The translations under genes were made by a program, and so were the position numbers. From contig JAWKWT010000005.1 in assembly GCA_041397365.1 (NCBI GenBank), positions 255,181 through 319,180 on the forward strand: a stretch of DNA of 64,000 bases, in the 5' to 3' direction. The DNA comes from P52-10 sp041397365. GTDB taxonomy: Bacteria; Pseudomonadota; Alphaproteobacteria; Rhizobiales; Xanthobacteraceae. The notes under the pieces are model-generated. The model was not told the origin of the DNA and did not search any database. It saw nothing but the letters and a program-made list of their open reading frames with translations. Each line of letters opens with the position of its first letter. Position 1 is the first letter of the stretch. Shown here in pieces: positions 9,089 to 19,947 of the stretch.

Positions 9089-9880
9089 CTAGCGCTTGCC
9101 GAGATGCGCGCCGCCGTCCATGCGGACCGACTCGCCGCTCATATGCGCCGACGCCGGGCTCGCAAGGAACGTCACGAGCTGGGCGATGTCTTCCGCCTTG
9201 GACGCGACCTTGAGCGGCGTCGAGTTGCGGACCGCCTCGCGCAAACGGTCGGCCGATTCCTGACCGCGCCCCTTGGAGAACCAGGGCGTGTCGATGAAGC
9301 CCGGACACACGGCGTTGACGCGGATCAATGGCGCGAGCGCGCGCGCCAGCGACTGCGTCATCGTAATCAGCGCGCCCTTGCTGGCCGCATAGGCGACCGA
9401 CGAGCCGATGCCTGCGATGCCGGCGACCGAGGCGATGTTCACCACCGCCGACGACTGGCCGGATGCCTGCGCGCCGGCCTCGAGCAGGCTGCGCGCCGCC
9501 CGCACCATCTGGAAAACGCCGATGACGTTGACGCCGTAGAGCCGCTGGAAATCCTCCGCCGACAATTCGTCCATCTTGCTGTGATCCGGCACATGCTTGG
9601 TGGTGCCGGCAGTGTTCACCAGCGCATCGAGACGGCCCCAGGGCGCCGCGGCCGCGGCCAGCTTCCTGCAATCCTCGTCCAGCGCGACATTGCCCTGCAC
9701 CACCAGCACCTCTTTCGCGCCGGCCTTGCGGCACTGCTCGGCCACCTCCTCCGCCTCGTTCTTGCTCGACGAGTAGTTGATGATGAGCCGCGCGCCGTCC
9801 CTGGCGATCTGCCGCGCGGTCGCAGCACCCAGCCCCGACGCCGACCCCGTAATCAGCACGTTCAACCCTGCGAAAGACAT
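9089..9880 (-). CDS. Short-chain dehydrogenase/reductase
   Basis: Classical SDR oxidoreductase, 263 aa, NAD(P)-dependent. The cofactor glycine motif is TGSASGLG near residue 12; the strand-4 motif reads NTAG; catalytic Ser lies in NIASVAG and Tyr/Lys in YAASKG. The C-terminal segment ends FLASPASAHMSGESVRMDGG, as usual. Start at 9880 is chosen over a longer frame because GGGAGAAA lies just upstream and the family-typical N-terminus follows immediately. It is divergent from the next SDR gene across a 224-bp gap. The substrate is not predictable; context suggests a 3-hydroxyacyl-CoA or alcohol. Confidence 0.9.
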   Translation of the reverse strand: MSFAGLNVLITGSASGLGAATARQIARDGARLIINYSSSKNEAEEVAEQCRKAGAKEVLVVQGNVALDEDCRKLAAAAAPWGRLDALVNTAGTTKHVPDHSKMDELSAEDFQRLYGVNVIGVFQMVRAARSLLEAGAQASGQSSAVVNIASVAGIAGIGSSVAYAASKGALITMTQSLARALAPLIRVNAVCPGFIDTPWFSKGRGQESADRLREAVRNSTPLKVASKAEDIAQLVTFLASPASAHMSGESVRMDGGAHLGKR

Positions 9881-10104
9881 CCGTTTCTCCCTATTGTCCC
9901 GTTGTTGGAATTCGAAGCGGACGGTAGCAACAGATGGCGGACGCTGCCAGCGGATATCGAACCACCACACGAGCGCCAATGACCGCAGCGCAGACGCCCC
10001 ATGACCGCACGGCGCTTGACGCCCCCGCAGATATTGCGCCTATGGCAGGCACCTGAAATAGTTGACCGTCATCAAGACCAACCAGACCTAAGGGATGAGA
10101 CGAC

Positions 10105-11004
10105 ATGGCCCGTTTGTGTGAGGGAAGAGTTGCAATCGTGACCGGCGCAGGCCGCGGCGTCGGCCGCGAGCACGCGCTGATGCTGGCGGAGCACGGCGCG
10201 AAGGTCGTCGTCAACGACCTCGGCGCGTCGGTGGACGGCACCGGCGCCGACGCGGGCCCCGCCAATGAAGTGGTCGAGCTCATCAAGAAGAACGGCGGCG
10301 AGGCGGTCGCGAACGGCGACGACGTATCGAGCTGGGACGGCGCCAAGAACATGATCGACCAGGCGGTCAAGACCTTCGGCAAGCTCGACGTGCTGGTGAA
10401 CAATGCCGGCATCCTGCGCGACCGCATGCTCGCCAACATGACCGAGAAGGAATGGGACGACGTCATCAAGGTGCATCTGAAGGGCACCTTCTGCCCGACC
10501 CGCCACGCGGTCGAATACTGGCGCGCCAAGAACAAGGAAACCGGCAAGCCGGTGAACGGCCGCGTCATCAACACGTCCTCGACCTCGGGCCTGTTCGGCA
10601 ATATGGGCCAGACCAACTACGGCGCCGCCAAGGCCGGCATCGCCTCGTTCACCATCATCGCCGCGCGTGAGCTGCGCCGCATCGGCGTCACCGTCAACGC
10701 GATCTCGCCGAGCGCCGTGACGCGCATGACCGAAGGCCTGCGCGAGCGCACCGAGGAACAGATCGCCGCAGGCAATCCGAAGTGGATCGCGCCGGTCATC
10801 ACCTACCTCGCCAGCGAGGATTCCGAGGACATCACCGCTCGCGTGTTCTACATCGGCAACGGCGTGTTCTCGGTGATGGAAGGCTGGCATCGCGGCCCGC
10901 AATGCGACCCGATCGCCGATCCGGTCGAACTCGGCCCGATCCTGAAAAAGATGTCGCACGAAGCCCGCCGCAATGGCGGCATGGATTCGAAGGACCTCGA
11001 CTAA
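10105..11004 (+). CDS. SDR-family 3-hydroxyacyl-CoA dehydrogenase-like protein
   Basis: SDR protein, 299 aa, resembling the dehydrogenase domain of peroxisomal multifunctional enzyme (HSD17B4-like), which oxidises 3-hydroxyacyl-CoA. Diagnostic stretches are TGAGRGVGREHAL, VVVNDLGASVDGTG, LVNNAGILRDRML, the catalytic serines in NTSSTSGLFGN and YGAAKAG. GGGATGAGACGAC precedes the ATG. It is first in a same-strand run with two acyl-CoA dehydrogenases and an enoyl-CoA hydratase, which fits a beta-oxidation module, although a terminator follows it directly. Confidence 0.9.
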   Translation: MARLCEGRVAIVTGAGRGVGREHALMLAEHGAKVVVNDLGASVDGTGADAGPANEVVELIKKNGGEAVANGDDVSSWDGAKNMIDQAVKTFGKLDVLVNNAGILRDRMLANMTEKEWDDVIKVHLKGTFCPTRHAVEYWRAKNKETGKPVNGRVINTSSTSGLFGNMGQTNYGAAKAGIASFTIIAARELRRIGVTVNAISPSAVTRMTEGLRERTEEQIAAGNPKWIAPVITYLASEDSEDITARVFYIGNGVFSVMEGWHRGPQCDPIADPVELGPILKKMSHEARRNGGMDSKDLD

Positions 11005-11045
11005 GAGGATTTCGACGGACCGTCGTAATTTATTTCAAATGCTGG

Positions 11046-11076
11046 AACGGCTCCGGAAACGGAGCCGTTTTCATTT
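11046..11076 (+). terminator. Rho-independent terminator after the SDR gene
   Basis: Stem AACGGCTCCG / CGGAGCCGTT with a GAAA tetraloop, then TTTCATTT, 41 bp after the stop codon of the preceding SDR. The downstream acyl-CoA dehydrogenase genes therefore probably have their own promoter. Confidence 0.9.
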
Positions 11077-11196
11077 CTGCCGCTGCGTTTGCACTGCAAT
11101 CCGCGCCGGTCGCCTGACCAACAATGCGACTTGCCATCGGCCGGCGTTTTTGACCATCATCCCCGCCAACTGAAGCAAGCCGACAAGAGGAACGCC

Positions 11197-12261
11197 GTGA
11201 GTGAGAGTGGCAACATCGTCGTCGAGACGGCGGAGAAGATTTTCGCTGATCTGTGCGACCCGCAGACCGTCAACAGCGCCCAGAACGACGCCTGGAAGAC
11301 CGCTCTCTGGAAGGCATTGACCGAAAACGGCCTGACGCTGGCCTGGGTTTCGGAGGAGCATGGCGGCTCCGGCGCGAGCCTCTCCGACGGTTTCGAGCTT
11401 CTGAGCGCGGCGGGACGTTTCGCCGTGCCGGTGCCGCTGGCCGAGACCATGCTCGCCGGCTGGCTGCTGTCGCAGGGCGGGATCGCCTCGCCCGAAGGCG
11501 CGATGTCGGTCGCGCCGGTGCAGCCGAAGGACAAGATCACGCTGAACGCCGACGGAACCCTCTCCGGCCGCGCCCGCGGCGTGCCGTTCGCGCGTGAAGC
11601 GCAGCATTTCGCCGTGCTCGCGCAGGGCCCGAAGGGCGTGACGACCGCGCTGGTCGCAGCCAAGGATTGCCGCCGCGACGAAGGCGTCAATCTCGCCGGC
11701 GAGGCGCTCGACGCGGTAATCTTCGACAAGGCAACCCCGCTGAAGACGGGCGCTGCACCGAAGGATTTCAGCCAGACCTCGCTGATGCTGATGGGCTGCG
11801 TCGTGCGCGCGCAGCAGATTGCAGGCAGCCTCCAATACATGCTGACCCGCAGTGTCGATTATTCGCAGGAGCGCACGGCGTTCGAAAAGAAGATCTCAAA
11901 ATTCCAGGCGGTGCAGCACAACCTCGCCAAACTCGCCGGCGAGACCGCAGCAGCCGTGGCGGCGGCCGGCTCCGCCGCCGACACGCTGTCCACATCCGAC
12001 ACATGGGACGACGCGACGTTCCTCGAAGCCACCGCGGCCAAAATCCGCTGCGCGGAGGCCGCCGGCACGGGATCGGCGATCGCGCATCAGGTGCATGGCG
12101 CGATCGGCTTCACCGAGGAGCATGTGCTGCATCGCTTCACGCTGCGCGCGATGGGCTGGCGCGACGATTTCGGCAATGAAAGCCATTGGGCGGTCGAACT
12201 CGGCAACATGATCGCGGCGCGCGGCGCCGACGAGCTGTGGCCGCTCGTCGCATCCCGCTGA
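11197..12261 (+). CDS. Acyl-CoA dehydrogenase family protein (short form)
   Basis: Flavin acyl-CoA dehydrogenase-fold protein, 354 aa, slightly shorter than the usual 380. The N-terminal helical part, a reduced beta domain and the C-terminal helical part are present; the C-terminus has HQVHGAIGFTEEHVLHRFT, which is conserved in the family. The start is the GTG at 11197 behind AAGAGGA; the longer frame has no ribosome site. The gene for a second, full-length acyl-CoA dehydrogenase begins 32 bp downstream. Such unequal pairs form heteromeric enzymes in mycobacterial steroid catabolism, so a two-subunit enzyme is possible here (inference). Confidence 0.88.
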   Translation: MSESGNIVVETAEKIFADLCDPQTVNSAQNDAWKTALWKALTENGLTLAWVSEEHGGSGASLSDGFELLSAAGRFAVPVPLAETMLAGWLLSQGGIASPEGAMSVAPVQPKDKITLNADGTLSGRARGVPFAREAQHFAVLAQGPKGVTTALVAAKDCRRDEGVNLAGEALDAVIFDKATPLKTGAAPKDFSQTSLMLMGCVVRAQQIAGSLQYMLTRSVDYSQERTAFEKKISKFQAVQHNLAKLAGETAAAVAAAGSAADTLSTSDTWDDATFLEATAAKIRCAEAAGTGSAIAHQVHGAIGFTEEHVLHRFTLRAMGWRDDFGNESHWAVELGNMIAARGADELWPLVASR

Positions 12262-12293
12262 TCCTTCACAGACAAGAATAAAGGACGAGACCT

Positions 12294-13460
12294 GTGTCCT
12301 CAGCACTCACTTTCGATCCCGTTCGCCTTCCCGAAGCCTGCCAGGCGCTGCGCCGCGAAGCCCGCGCTTTTCTCGCCGAGGAGATCGCCAAAGGCACCTT
12401 CGATCCCACCGACCCGCACAAGGGCGAGAACAGCGCCAACGCCAAGGAATTCGCCAAGCGCGTCGCCGCCAAGGGCTGGATCGGCATGACCTGGCCGAAG
12501 AAATATGGCGGCCGCGAGCGCAGCTTCCTTGAGCGCTATGTCATCACGGAGGAATTCCGCGTCGCCAATGCGCCGACGCGGGTCTACTTCACCGCCGACC
12601 GCCAGAGCGGCCCGACCATCATCAAATATGGCTCGGAAGCCATCAAGCAGGCGATCCTGCCGAAGATCGTCGCGGGCGAGGCGTCGTTCTGCATCGGCAT
12701 GAGCGAGCCGAATTCGGGCTCCGATCTTTATGCGGCCAAGACCAAGGCCACCAAGGTCGACGGCGGCTATCTCATCAACGGCACCAAGATCTGGACCTCG
12801 AACGCGCACCAGTCCGATTACATGATCGGCCTGTTCCGCACCTCGCCGCCGACCAAGGAGAACCGCCGCCACGGCCTTACCTCCTTCGTCGTCGACATGA
12901 AGACCAAGGGCATCACCTGCAAGCAGATCCGCCAGATGAGCGGCGAGCGCGAATTCAACGAGGTGCATTTCGAGGATGCGTTCATTCCCGAAGGCAATGT
13001 GCTCGGCGAAATCGACGGCGCATGGAAGCAGGCGGCTAGCGAACTCGCCTACGAGCGCTCCGGCCCCGAACGCTTTCTTGAGACCTATTACGTGCTGACC
13101 GAACTGGTGCGCGCCCTCGGCGACAAGCCGGACGCGCGCGGCGCGGAAGGCGTCGGCCGTCTCGTCGCGCAATTGCACACCATGCGCCGCATGTCGGTGT
13201 CGGTCGCGGGCATGTTGGAGGCCGGCAAGGACCCGACGGTGGAAGCCTCTATCGTCAAGGACATCGGCACGCTGTGGGAGCAGGCCCTGCCGTCGCAAGT
13301 GCGCACGCTCGCCGCCTTCATCGACGAGGAACCCGGCAACAAGCGGCCGCTCGCCGAAAGCGTCGCCTATGCGCAGAAGGTCGCGCCGAAACTCACCATC
13401 CAGGGCGGCACCACTGAGGTGCTGCGCGGCATCATCGCACGCGGTCTCGGACTGCGCTAA
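12294..13460 (+). CDS. Acyl-CoA dehydrogenase family protein
   Basis: Full-length flavin acyl-CoA dehydrogenase, 388 aa, introducing a 2,3 double bond into acyl-CoA and passing electrons to ETF. Recognisable blocks are MTWPKKYGGRERS, the FAD/substrate stretch IGMSEPNSGSDL, the following INGTKIWTSNAHQSDY, and the C-terminal IQGGTTEVLRGIIARGLGL. It starts with GTG at 12294 behind AAGGACGAGA. It is the second of the adjacent pair, with an enoyl-CoA hydratase gene 23 bp downstream, so the order matches successive beta-oxidation steps. Chain type is unknown. Confidence 0.92.
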   Translation: MSSALTFDPVRLPEACQALRREARAFLAEEIAKGTFDPTDPHKGENSANAKEFAKRVAAKGWIGMTWPKKYGGRERSFLERYVITEEFRVANAPTRVYFTADRQSGPTIIKYGSEAIKQAILPKIVAGEASFCIGMSEPNSGSDLYAAKTKATKVDGGYLINGTKIWTSNAHQSDYMIGLFRTSPPTKENRRHGLTSFVVDMKTKGITCKQIRQMSGEREFNEVHFEDAFIPEGNVLGEIDGAWKQAASELAYERSGPERFLETYYVLTELVRALGDKPDARGAEGVGRLVAQLHTMRRMSVSVAGMLEAGKDPTVEASIVKDIGTLWEQALPSQVRTLAAFIDEEPGNKRPLAESVAYAQKVAPKLTIQGGTTEVLRGIIARGLGLR

Positions 13461-13483
13461 CCAACACCAGAGAAAGGACTGAC

Positions 13484-14278
13484 ATGACCACCTACAAGGA
13501 TATCGGCGTCACCAAGGACTCGAATTTCGTCGGACAGATCGAGATCCAGCGGCCGCCGCACAATTTCTTCGACATGGCGCTGATCCAGCAGATCGCCTCC
13601 GCCATGGAAGAGTTCGACAAGGACGACGGCGTGCGCGCGGTCGTGCTCTGCGCGCAGGGCAAATCGTTCTGCGCCGGCGCCAACTTCAACGATCCGAAGC
13701 AGGACGACTCGCCCGGCAGCAACAACGTCGGCGGCCAGCCGATCAACCATCTGTATCAGGAGGCGGTGCGCCTGCTCCGCACCAAGAAGCCGATCATCGC
13801 CGCCGTGCATGGGGCTGCCATCGGCGGCGGCCTCGGCGTCGCCTGCGCGGCCGATTTCCGCGTCACCTGCCCGGAGGCGCGTTTCGCGGCGAACTTCACC
13901 AAGCTCGGCTTCCATCCCGGCTTCGGCCTGACGGTGCTGCTGCCCGAACTCGTCGGCAAAAATCAGGCGGAGCTGCTGTTCTACACCGGCCGCCGCATCG
14001 GCGGCGAGGAAGCGACCCGCATCGGCCTCGCCAATCTGTGTGTGCCGCAGGACCAGGTGCGCGCGGCGGCGACCAAGCTCGCGGTCGAGATCGCCGAAAG
14101 CGCGCCGCTGGCGATCGCCGCCACCCGCAAAACCATGCGCGGCGACCTCGCCGACCGGGTGAAGGCGGCGACCGATCACGAACTGAAGGAACAGAACTGG
14201 CTGCGCGCCACCGAAGACTTCAAGGAAGGCGTGAGGGCCACCGCCGAGCGCCGCGTCGCCAACTGGAAGGGCCGCTGA
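13484..14278 (+). CDS. Enoyl-CoA hydratase/isomerase family protein
   Basis: Crotonase-fold enzyme, 264 aa, probably hydrating the enoyl-CoA made by the dehydrogenases upstream. It shows the oxyanion-hole segments GKSFCAGANF (about residue 65) and AAVHGAAIGGGLGVACAADFR (split here: AAVHGAAIGGG then LGVACAADFR) and the fold-typical ARFAANFTKLGFHPGFG. AGAAAGGACTGAC precedes the ATG. The Glu positions needed to distinguish hydratase from isomerase or hydrolase cannot be settled by eye. A large inverted-repeat element follows after about 30 bp. Confidence 0.9.
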   Translation: MTTYKDIGVTKDSNFVGQIEIQRPPHNFFDMALIQQIASAMEEFDKDDGVRAVVLCAQGKSFCAGANFNDPKQDDSPGSNNVGGQPINHLYQEAVRLLRTKKPIIAAVHGAAIGGGLGVACAADFRVTCPEARFAANFTKLGFHPGFGLTVLLPELVGKNQAELLFYTGRRIGGEEATRIGLANLCVPQDQVRAAATKLAVEIAESAPLAIAATRKTMRGDLADRVKAATDHELKEQNWLRATEDFKEGVRATAERRVANWKGR

Positions 14279-14310
14279 CGCGCGCCTGGTCGTCCGTTGC
14301 TCCATTCCTC

Positions 14311-14399
14311 GTCATGCCCGGCCTTGTGCCGGGCATCCACGTCTTACGGTGGCTCCGCTCAAGTAAGACGTGGATGGCCGGGATAAACCCGGCCATGAC
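14311..14399. repeat. Large inverted repeat with nested hairpins (REP/MITE-like)
   Basis: Two arms of about 36 bp (14311-14346 and 14364-14399) are near-perfect inverted copies separated by 17 bp. Each arm contains its own hairpin (CCCGGC/GCCGGG in the left, GGCCGGG/CCCGGCC in the right), and several mismatches between arms are compensated inside each arm's own stem. The ends are GTCATG and CATGAC. A partial relative lies at 15849-15893. It resembles REP elements I recall from Bradyrhizobium-type genomes. Confidence 0.75.
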
Positions 14400-14490
14400 A
14401 ACGCGGCGCGTTTGCGTCAAAATCTGATAAGAATGCAGCGGCCTTGCTTCATCTGCCGTATCAGCTAGATCGCCTTTTCGGACCTGCGCC

Positions 14491-15036
14491 ATGCCCTCCG
14501 CCGCCATGACCGCCGTCGATATCCGCCCCGCGCTGCCGGCCGATCTTCCCGCCATCACCGCCATTTACGGTCATGCCGTGCGCACCGGCACCGCGACGTT
14601 CGAACTCGATCCGCCGGATCTGACGGAGATGACCCGCCGCTACGAGACGCTGACGGCGAACGGCTTCCCCTATCTGGTGGCGGCGCTGCAAAGCGTCGTG
14701 CTCGGCTACGCCTATGCCGGGCCGTACCGGCCGCGCCCGGCCTATCGCTACACCGTGGAGAACTCGGTCTATCTCGATCCGCAGGCGCAGGGGCAGCGGA
14801 TCGGCACAAGGCTGATGCAGGTGCTGATCGCCGAATCGGAAAAGCGCGGCTTCCGCATGATGATCGCCGTGATCGGCGATTCGGCAAATCTGGCCTCGAT
14901 CGGCGTGCATACGCGCGCTGGCTTCCAGATGGTCGGCACGCACCGCAATGTCGGCCTCAAATTCGGCCGCTGGCTCGACACGGTGATGATGGAGCGCCCG
15001 CTCGGAGAGGGCTCCGCGACGATTCCGCAAGCCTGA
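14491..15036 (+). CDS. GNAT acetyltransferase, phosphinothricin acetyltransferase-like
   Basis: GNAT-fold N-acetyltransferase, 181 aa, close to the Pat/Bar/YncA group (phosphinothricin, methionine sulfone or sulfoximine). Diagnostic pieces are DIRPALPADLPAITAIYGHAV, TGTATFE, GYAYAGPYRPRPAYRYTVE and the acetyl-CoA loop QGQRIGTRLM, then the C-terminal HTRAGFQMVGTHRNVGLKFG (read as two adjoining blocks). The ATG at 14506 (MTAVDIRP) is an equally good start. Resistance or amino-acid detoxification is the family role; the true substrate is unknown. Confidence 0.88.
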   Translation: MPSAAMTAVDIRPALPADLPAITAIYGHAVRTGTATFELDPPDLTEMTRRYETLTANGFPYLVAALQSVVLGYAYAGPYRPRPAYRYTVENSVYLDPQAQGQRIGTRLMQVLIAESEKRGFRMMIAVIGDSANLASIGVHTRAGFQMVGTHRNVGLKFGRWLDTVMMERPLGEGSATIPQA

Positions 15037-15061
15037 GCGGCAGCGCGCGACTAGATTCCCC

Positions 15062-15424
15062 TCACACCACCGACAGCTTGCGGTCGATCACCAGCAGCAC
15101 GCGGTCGAGATCGTGGCCGCGCCGCAGGATCAGGCCGCCGGCGGAGACGACGCTGTAGACGCCTTGCTTTCGCGCCAGCCGCGGGTCCTTGACGATCCGG
15201 TAGAGCGGCATTTCCGACGCGCGGCGGAAAATCGAAAACACCGCCTGGTCCTTGAGAAAGTCGATCGCGTAATCGCGCCACTCGCCATCGGCGACCATAC
15301 GGCCGTAGAGGTTGAGGATGCGGTTCAGCTCGAACCGGTTGAACGTGATGCGCGCGGAGCCGAGCGCGTTGCGCTCCGGCCCCCGGCTCTCGCTGGGATC
15401 ACCATCGCCGATCGTCAGGCTCAT
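15062..15424 (-). CDS. DUF2794 domain-containing protein
   Basis: Small alphaproteobacterial protein of unknown function (DUF2794), 120 aa. The conserved core runs from RFELNRILNLYGRMVADGEW through IDFLKDQAVFSIFRR, EMPLYRIVKDP and LILRRGHDL. The longer reading frame extends upstream to 15523, but the ATG at 15424 with GGAGGC just ahead of it is the natural start. It is convergent with the acetyltransferase gene, with only 25 bp between stop codons. Confidence 0.85.
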   Translation of the reverse strand: MSLTIGDGDPSESRGPERNALGSARITFNRFELNRILNLYGRMVADGEWRDYAIDFLKDQAVFSIFRRASEMPLYRIVKDPRLARKQGVYSVVSAGGLILRRGHDLDRVLLVIDRKLSVV

Positions 15425-15924
15425 GCGGCGCCTCCATACCTCGATATCTCGATCTCGAAGCATGAGGATAGCCTGCGGGCGGGTCTTCGCAAGCGTTACA
15501 TGACAGCGGCAAGACCTGCGCAAGCGAGGCCGGCGCGCACGCTCACGCGATCGTTAGCCAAACCATATTGCTGCCCAATTTCGGTCAAGCCCGCGCCGCC
15601 GACGTTTGCGAAACAACAATCTCTGCGTTGGCCCGATCCTTCTGGCTCCGGATTCCTCAGCCCCCAGCCCCCCGGACCTTGAGGGTCGGGCCTGTACGCA
15701 GAAACATCGGAGGATGAAAATCATCTGGTGGAGGCCGGCGAAAGCCGGTCTTTTTTTGTGCGTTTATGCGCACAGACGCAAAGGACCACGCATCCCGAGT
15801 CGTCGATTGATCGCGTTACACGCTAAAATTTAATGCAATTATCATTCGTCGTCGCCGGGCTTGTCCGGCCATCCACGTCGCGTGGATACCCGCACCATCC
15901 GGTTCGACAGGATCGGAAACAACT
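15425..15924. other. 500-bp intergenic region: orphan terminator and partial repeat
   Basis: No convincing protein gene lies between the DUF2794 and DUF1223 genes. The region holds a strong plus-strand terminator at 15733-15757 with no recognised gene ahead of it, preceded by a short frame beginning at 15714 with two adjacent tryptophan codons (MKIIWWRPAKAG). The ATG directly abuts GGAGG, so that frame is unlikely to be translated from there. Around 15849-15893 there is a partial copy of the nested inverted repeat found at 14311. The stretch 15820-15850 is locally AT-rich. Confidence 0.5.
15733..15757 (+). terminator. Orphan rho-independent terminator
   Basis: GGCCGGC-GAAA-GCCGGTC stem-loop followed by seven Ts. 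Nothing recognisable is encoded just upstream on this strand and the next gene in this direction is on the opposite strand, so it may end a small RNA beginning somewhere in 15550-15700. Confidence 0.75.
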
Positions 15925-16722
15925 TTACCGCAGCGACGAATAGACCGCGCCGAGCATCGCGCCGGGCTTGTCGCGGTTGCCTTCCTGAACGTAAACAACC
16001 GTACCGTCGACGCCCTTGCTGCTCAGATTCTCGATCGGCACCGACCAACTCGCCTGCTTGCCGGTCCAGTCGCCGACCTTCAGCCAGTTGCGCACCACAT
16101 TGTGGTAGACGATCTCGCGTCCGCGATTCTCGCCGCGACCGATTGCCACCGGCATCGATTTCGCCACCGCGCAAATCCAGACTTCCGCCGTGCGGCTGCC
16201 GACATTCGAATCGGGCACCGAAACGTTGATCTGTCCGCCGCCGACGGAGACTTTCACCGGCACCGACATCACGCCGTTCTTGCCGGTGCTCTCGTTGATG
16301 GCGCGGTCGATGCTGGCGCGATCGCTGCCCAGCGCATGCAGCCGGCCATTGACGACGACCTGCGGCGTATAGACCTGCCGGTCGCCGCGAATCTTCGCAT
16401 ACGCCTTCTGCCGCGCGGTGAATTTCGGGTCCGCCAGCGTGTCCTTCCAGCCGAGATAGTCCCAGTAATCAATCGGCAGGCTGACGGCGATAACTCTCTT
16501 GTCCTTGGCGATCTCACCGAGCAGACGGTCGGCTTCCGGGCAGGACGAGCAACCCTGGGAGGTGAACAATTCAAGCACCGCGCGCGGCTCCGCGCGCGCC
16601 GATGTCGCGAGCAGCAAGCCGACGCCGGCGGCGATCACAACCGAAAGCTGCCGGCGCGCGCCATTTCGCTCACGCGCCTCCACTGCATCGATGTCCTGCG
16701 TACCGATGTGCTGAATGTCCAT
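15925..16722 (-). CDS. DUF1223 thioredoxin-like exported protein
   Basis: DUF1223 family protein, thioredoxin-like fold, probably exported; function unknown. After a long N-terminal region and a hydrophobic segment ending ATSARAEP, the family signature VLELFTSQGCSSCPEADRLL appears with its CxxC pair, then PIDYWDYLGWKDTLADP and YTPQVVVNGR. The longest frame starts with a GTG at 16740; the ATG at 16722 is the more likely start. A variant palindromic repeat and the acnA terminator lie upstream. The protein could act as a periplasmic thiol reductase, but that is only inference from the CxxC. Confidence 0.85.
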   Translation of the reverse strand: MDIQHIGTQDIDAVEARERNGARRQLSVVIAAGVGLLLATSARAEPRAVLELFTSQGCSSCPEADRLLGEIAKDKRVIAVSLPIDYWDYLGWKDTLADPKFTARQKAYAKIRGDRQVYTPQVVVNGRLHALGSDRASIDRAINESTGKNGVMSVPVKVSVGGGQINVSVPDSNVGSRTAEVWICAVAKSMPVAIGRGENRGREIVYHNVVRNWLKVGDWTGKQASWSVPIENLSSKGVDGTVVYVQEGNRDKPGAMLGAVYSSLR

Positions 16723-16797
16723 GCTCAATCCGGGCCTCACACGCCAGGGTCTGCTTCAACTCATGTCGAAATAGACCCGTCGCTTGTCTTCGTGCTG

Positions 16798-16869
16798 GAG
16801 CATGATTTTTCCGAAAGCCGGTTCCCCATCCCGGATCAAGTCCGAGGGCAAGCTTTTCGCGGATCATGC
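16798..16869. repeat. Dispersed palindromic repeat, family A (expanded variant)
   Basis: Begins GAGCATGATTTTTCCGAAA and ends TTCGCGGATCATGC, matching the ends of the family-A palindromes at 22885, 26009 and 43362. About 25 extra bases sit in the right arm (CATCCCGGATCAAGTCCGAG region). It lies between the DUF1223 gene and the acnA terminator. Confidence 0.7.
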
Positions 16870-16892
16870 GCCAACCATCTTCACCTCAAGAA

Positions 16893-16923
16893 AAAGGCGG
16901 CCCACATTTATTAGGCCGCCTTT
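16893..16923 (-). terminator. Terminator of acnA
   Basis: Ten-bp perfect stem AAAGGCGGCC / GGCCGCCTTT (16893-16902 with 16914-16923). Read on the minus strand it ends in a run of Ts, about 50 bp after the acnA stop codon. The flanking A/T runs could also let it work on the plus strand. Confidence 0.85.
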
Positions 16924-16972
16924 CCATCACTGACATCTCACATCGCGGTGAGAGATCGCATGCCGCCGCGGA

Positions 16973-19693
<2,721 letters not shown>

Positions 19694-19947
19694 ATGAGAA
19701 ATCCCGATTGAAACGCGAACGATACCCGGCGCGAGGGCATCAAAACACCTTCCGTCAGCAGGGAAGGCTCTGCGACTCAGCGCCGACGCGGCGCACCATC
19801 GCGTTCCGTTTATAATGCTTTTAAACTCGCCGCCAAGCCTCTCTGCAAGCCTTGTGGGTCACGCCTGCTTCGCAATTTTGCCGATGATGACCGCCGCCGC
19901 TTCGCATTGCGCCGAAACCGGCTAAAAGAACTTCGGTGCGGGGTAAG

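Noticed and set aside
15714..15757. Classical trp leader-peptide attenuator
   Set aside because: The two Trp codons lie against the terminator stem, the ATG directly touches GGAGG, the frame has no stop before the hairpin, and no trp gene follows on that strand.
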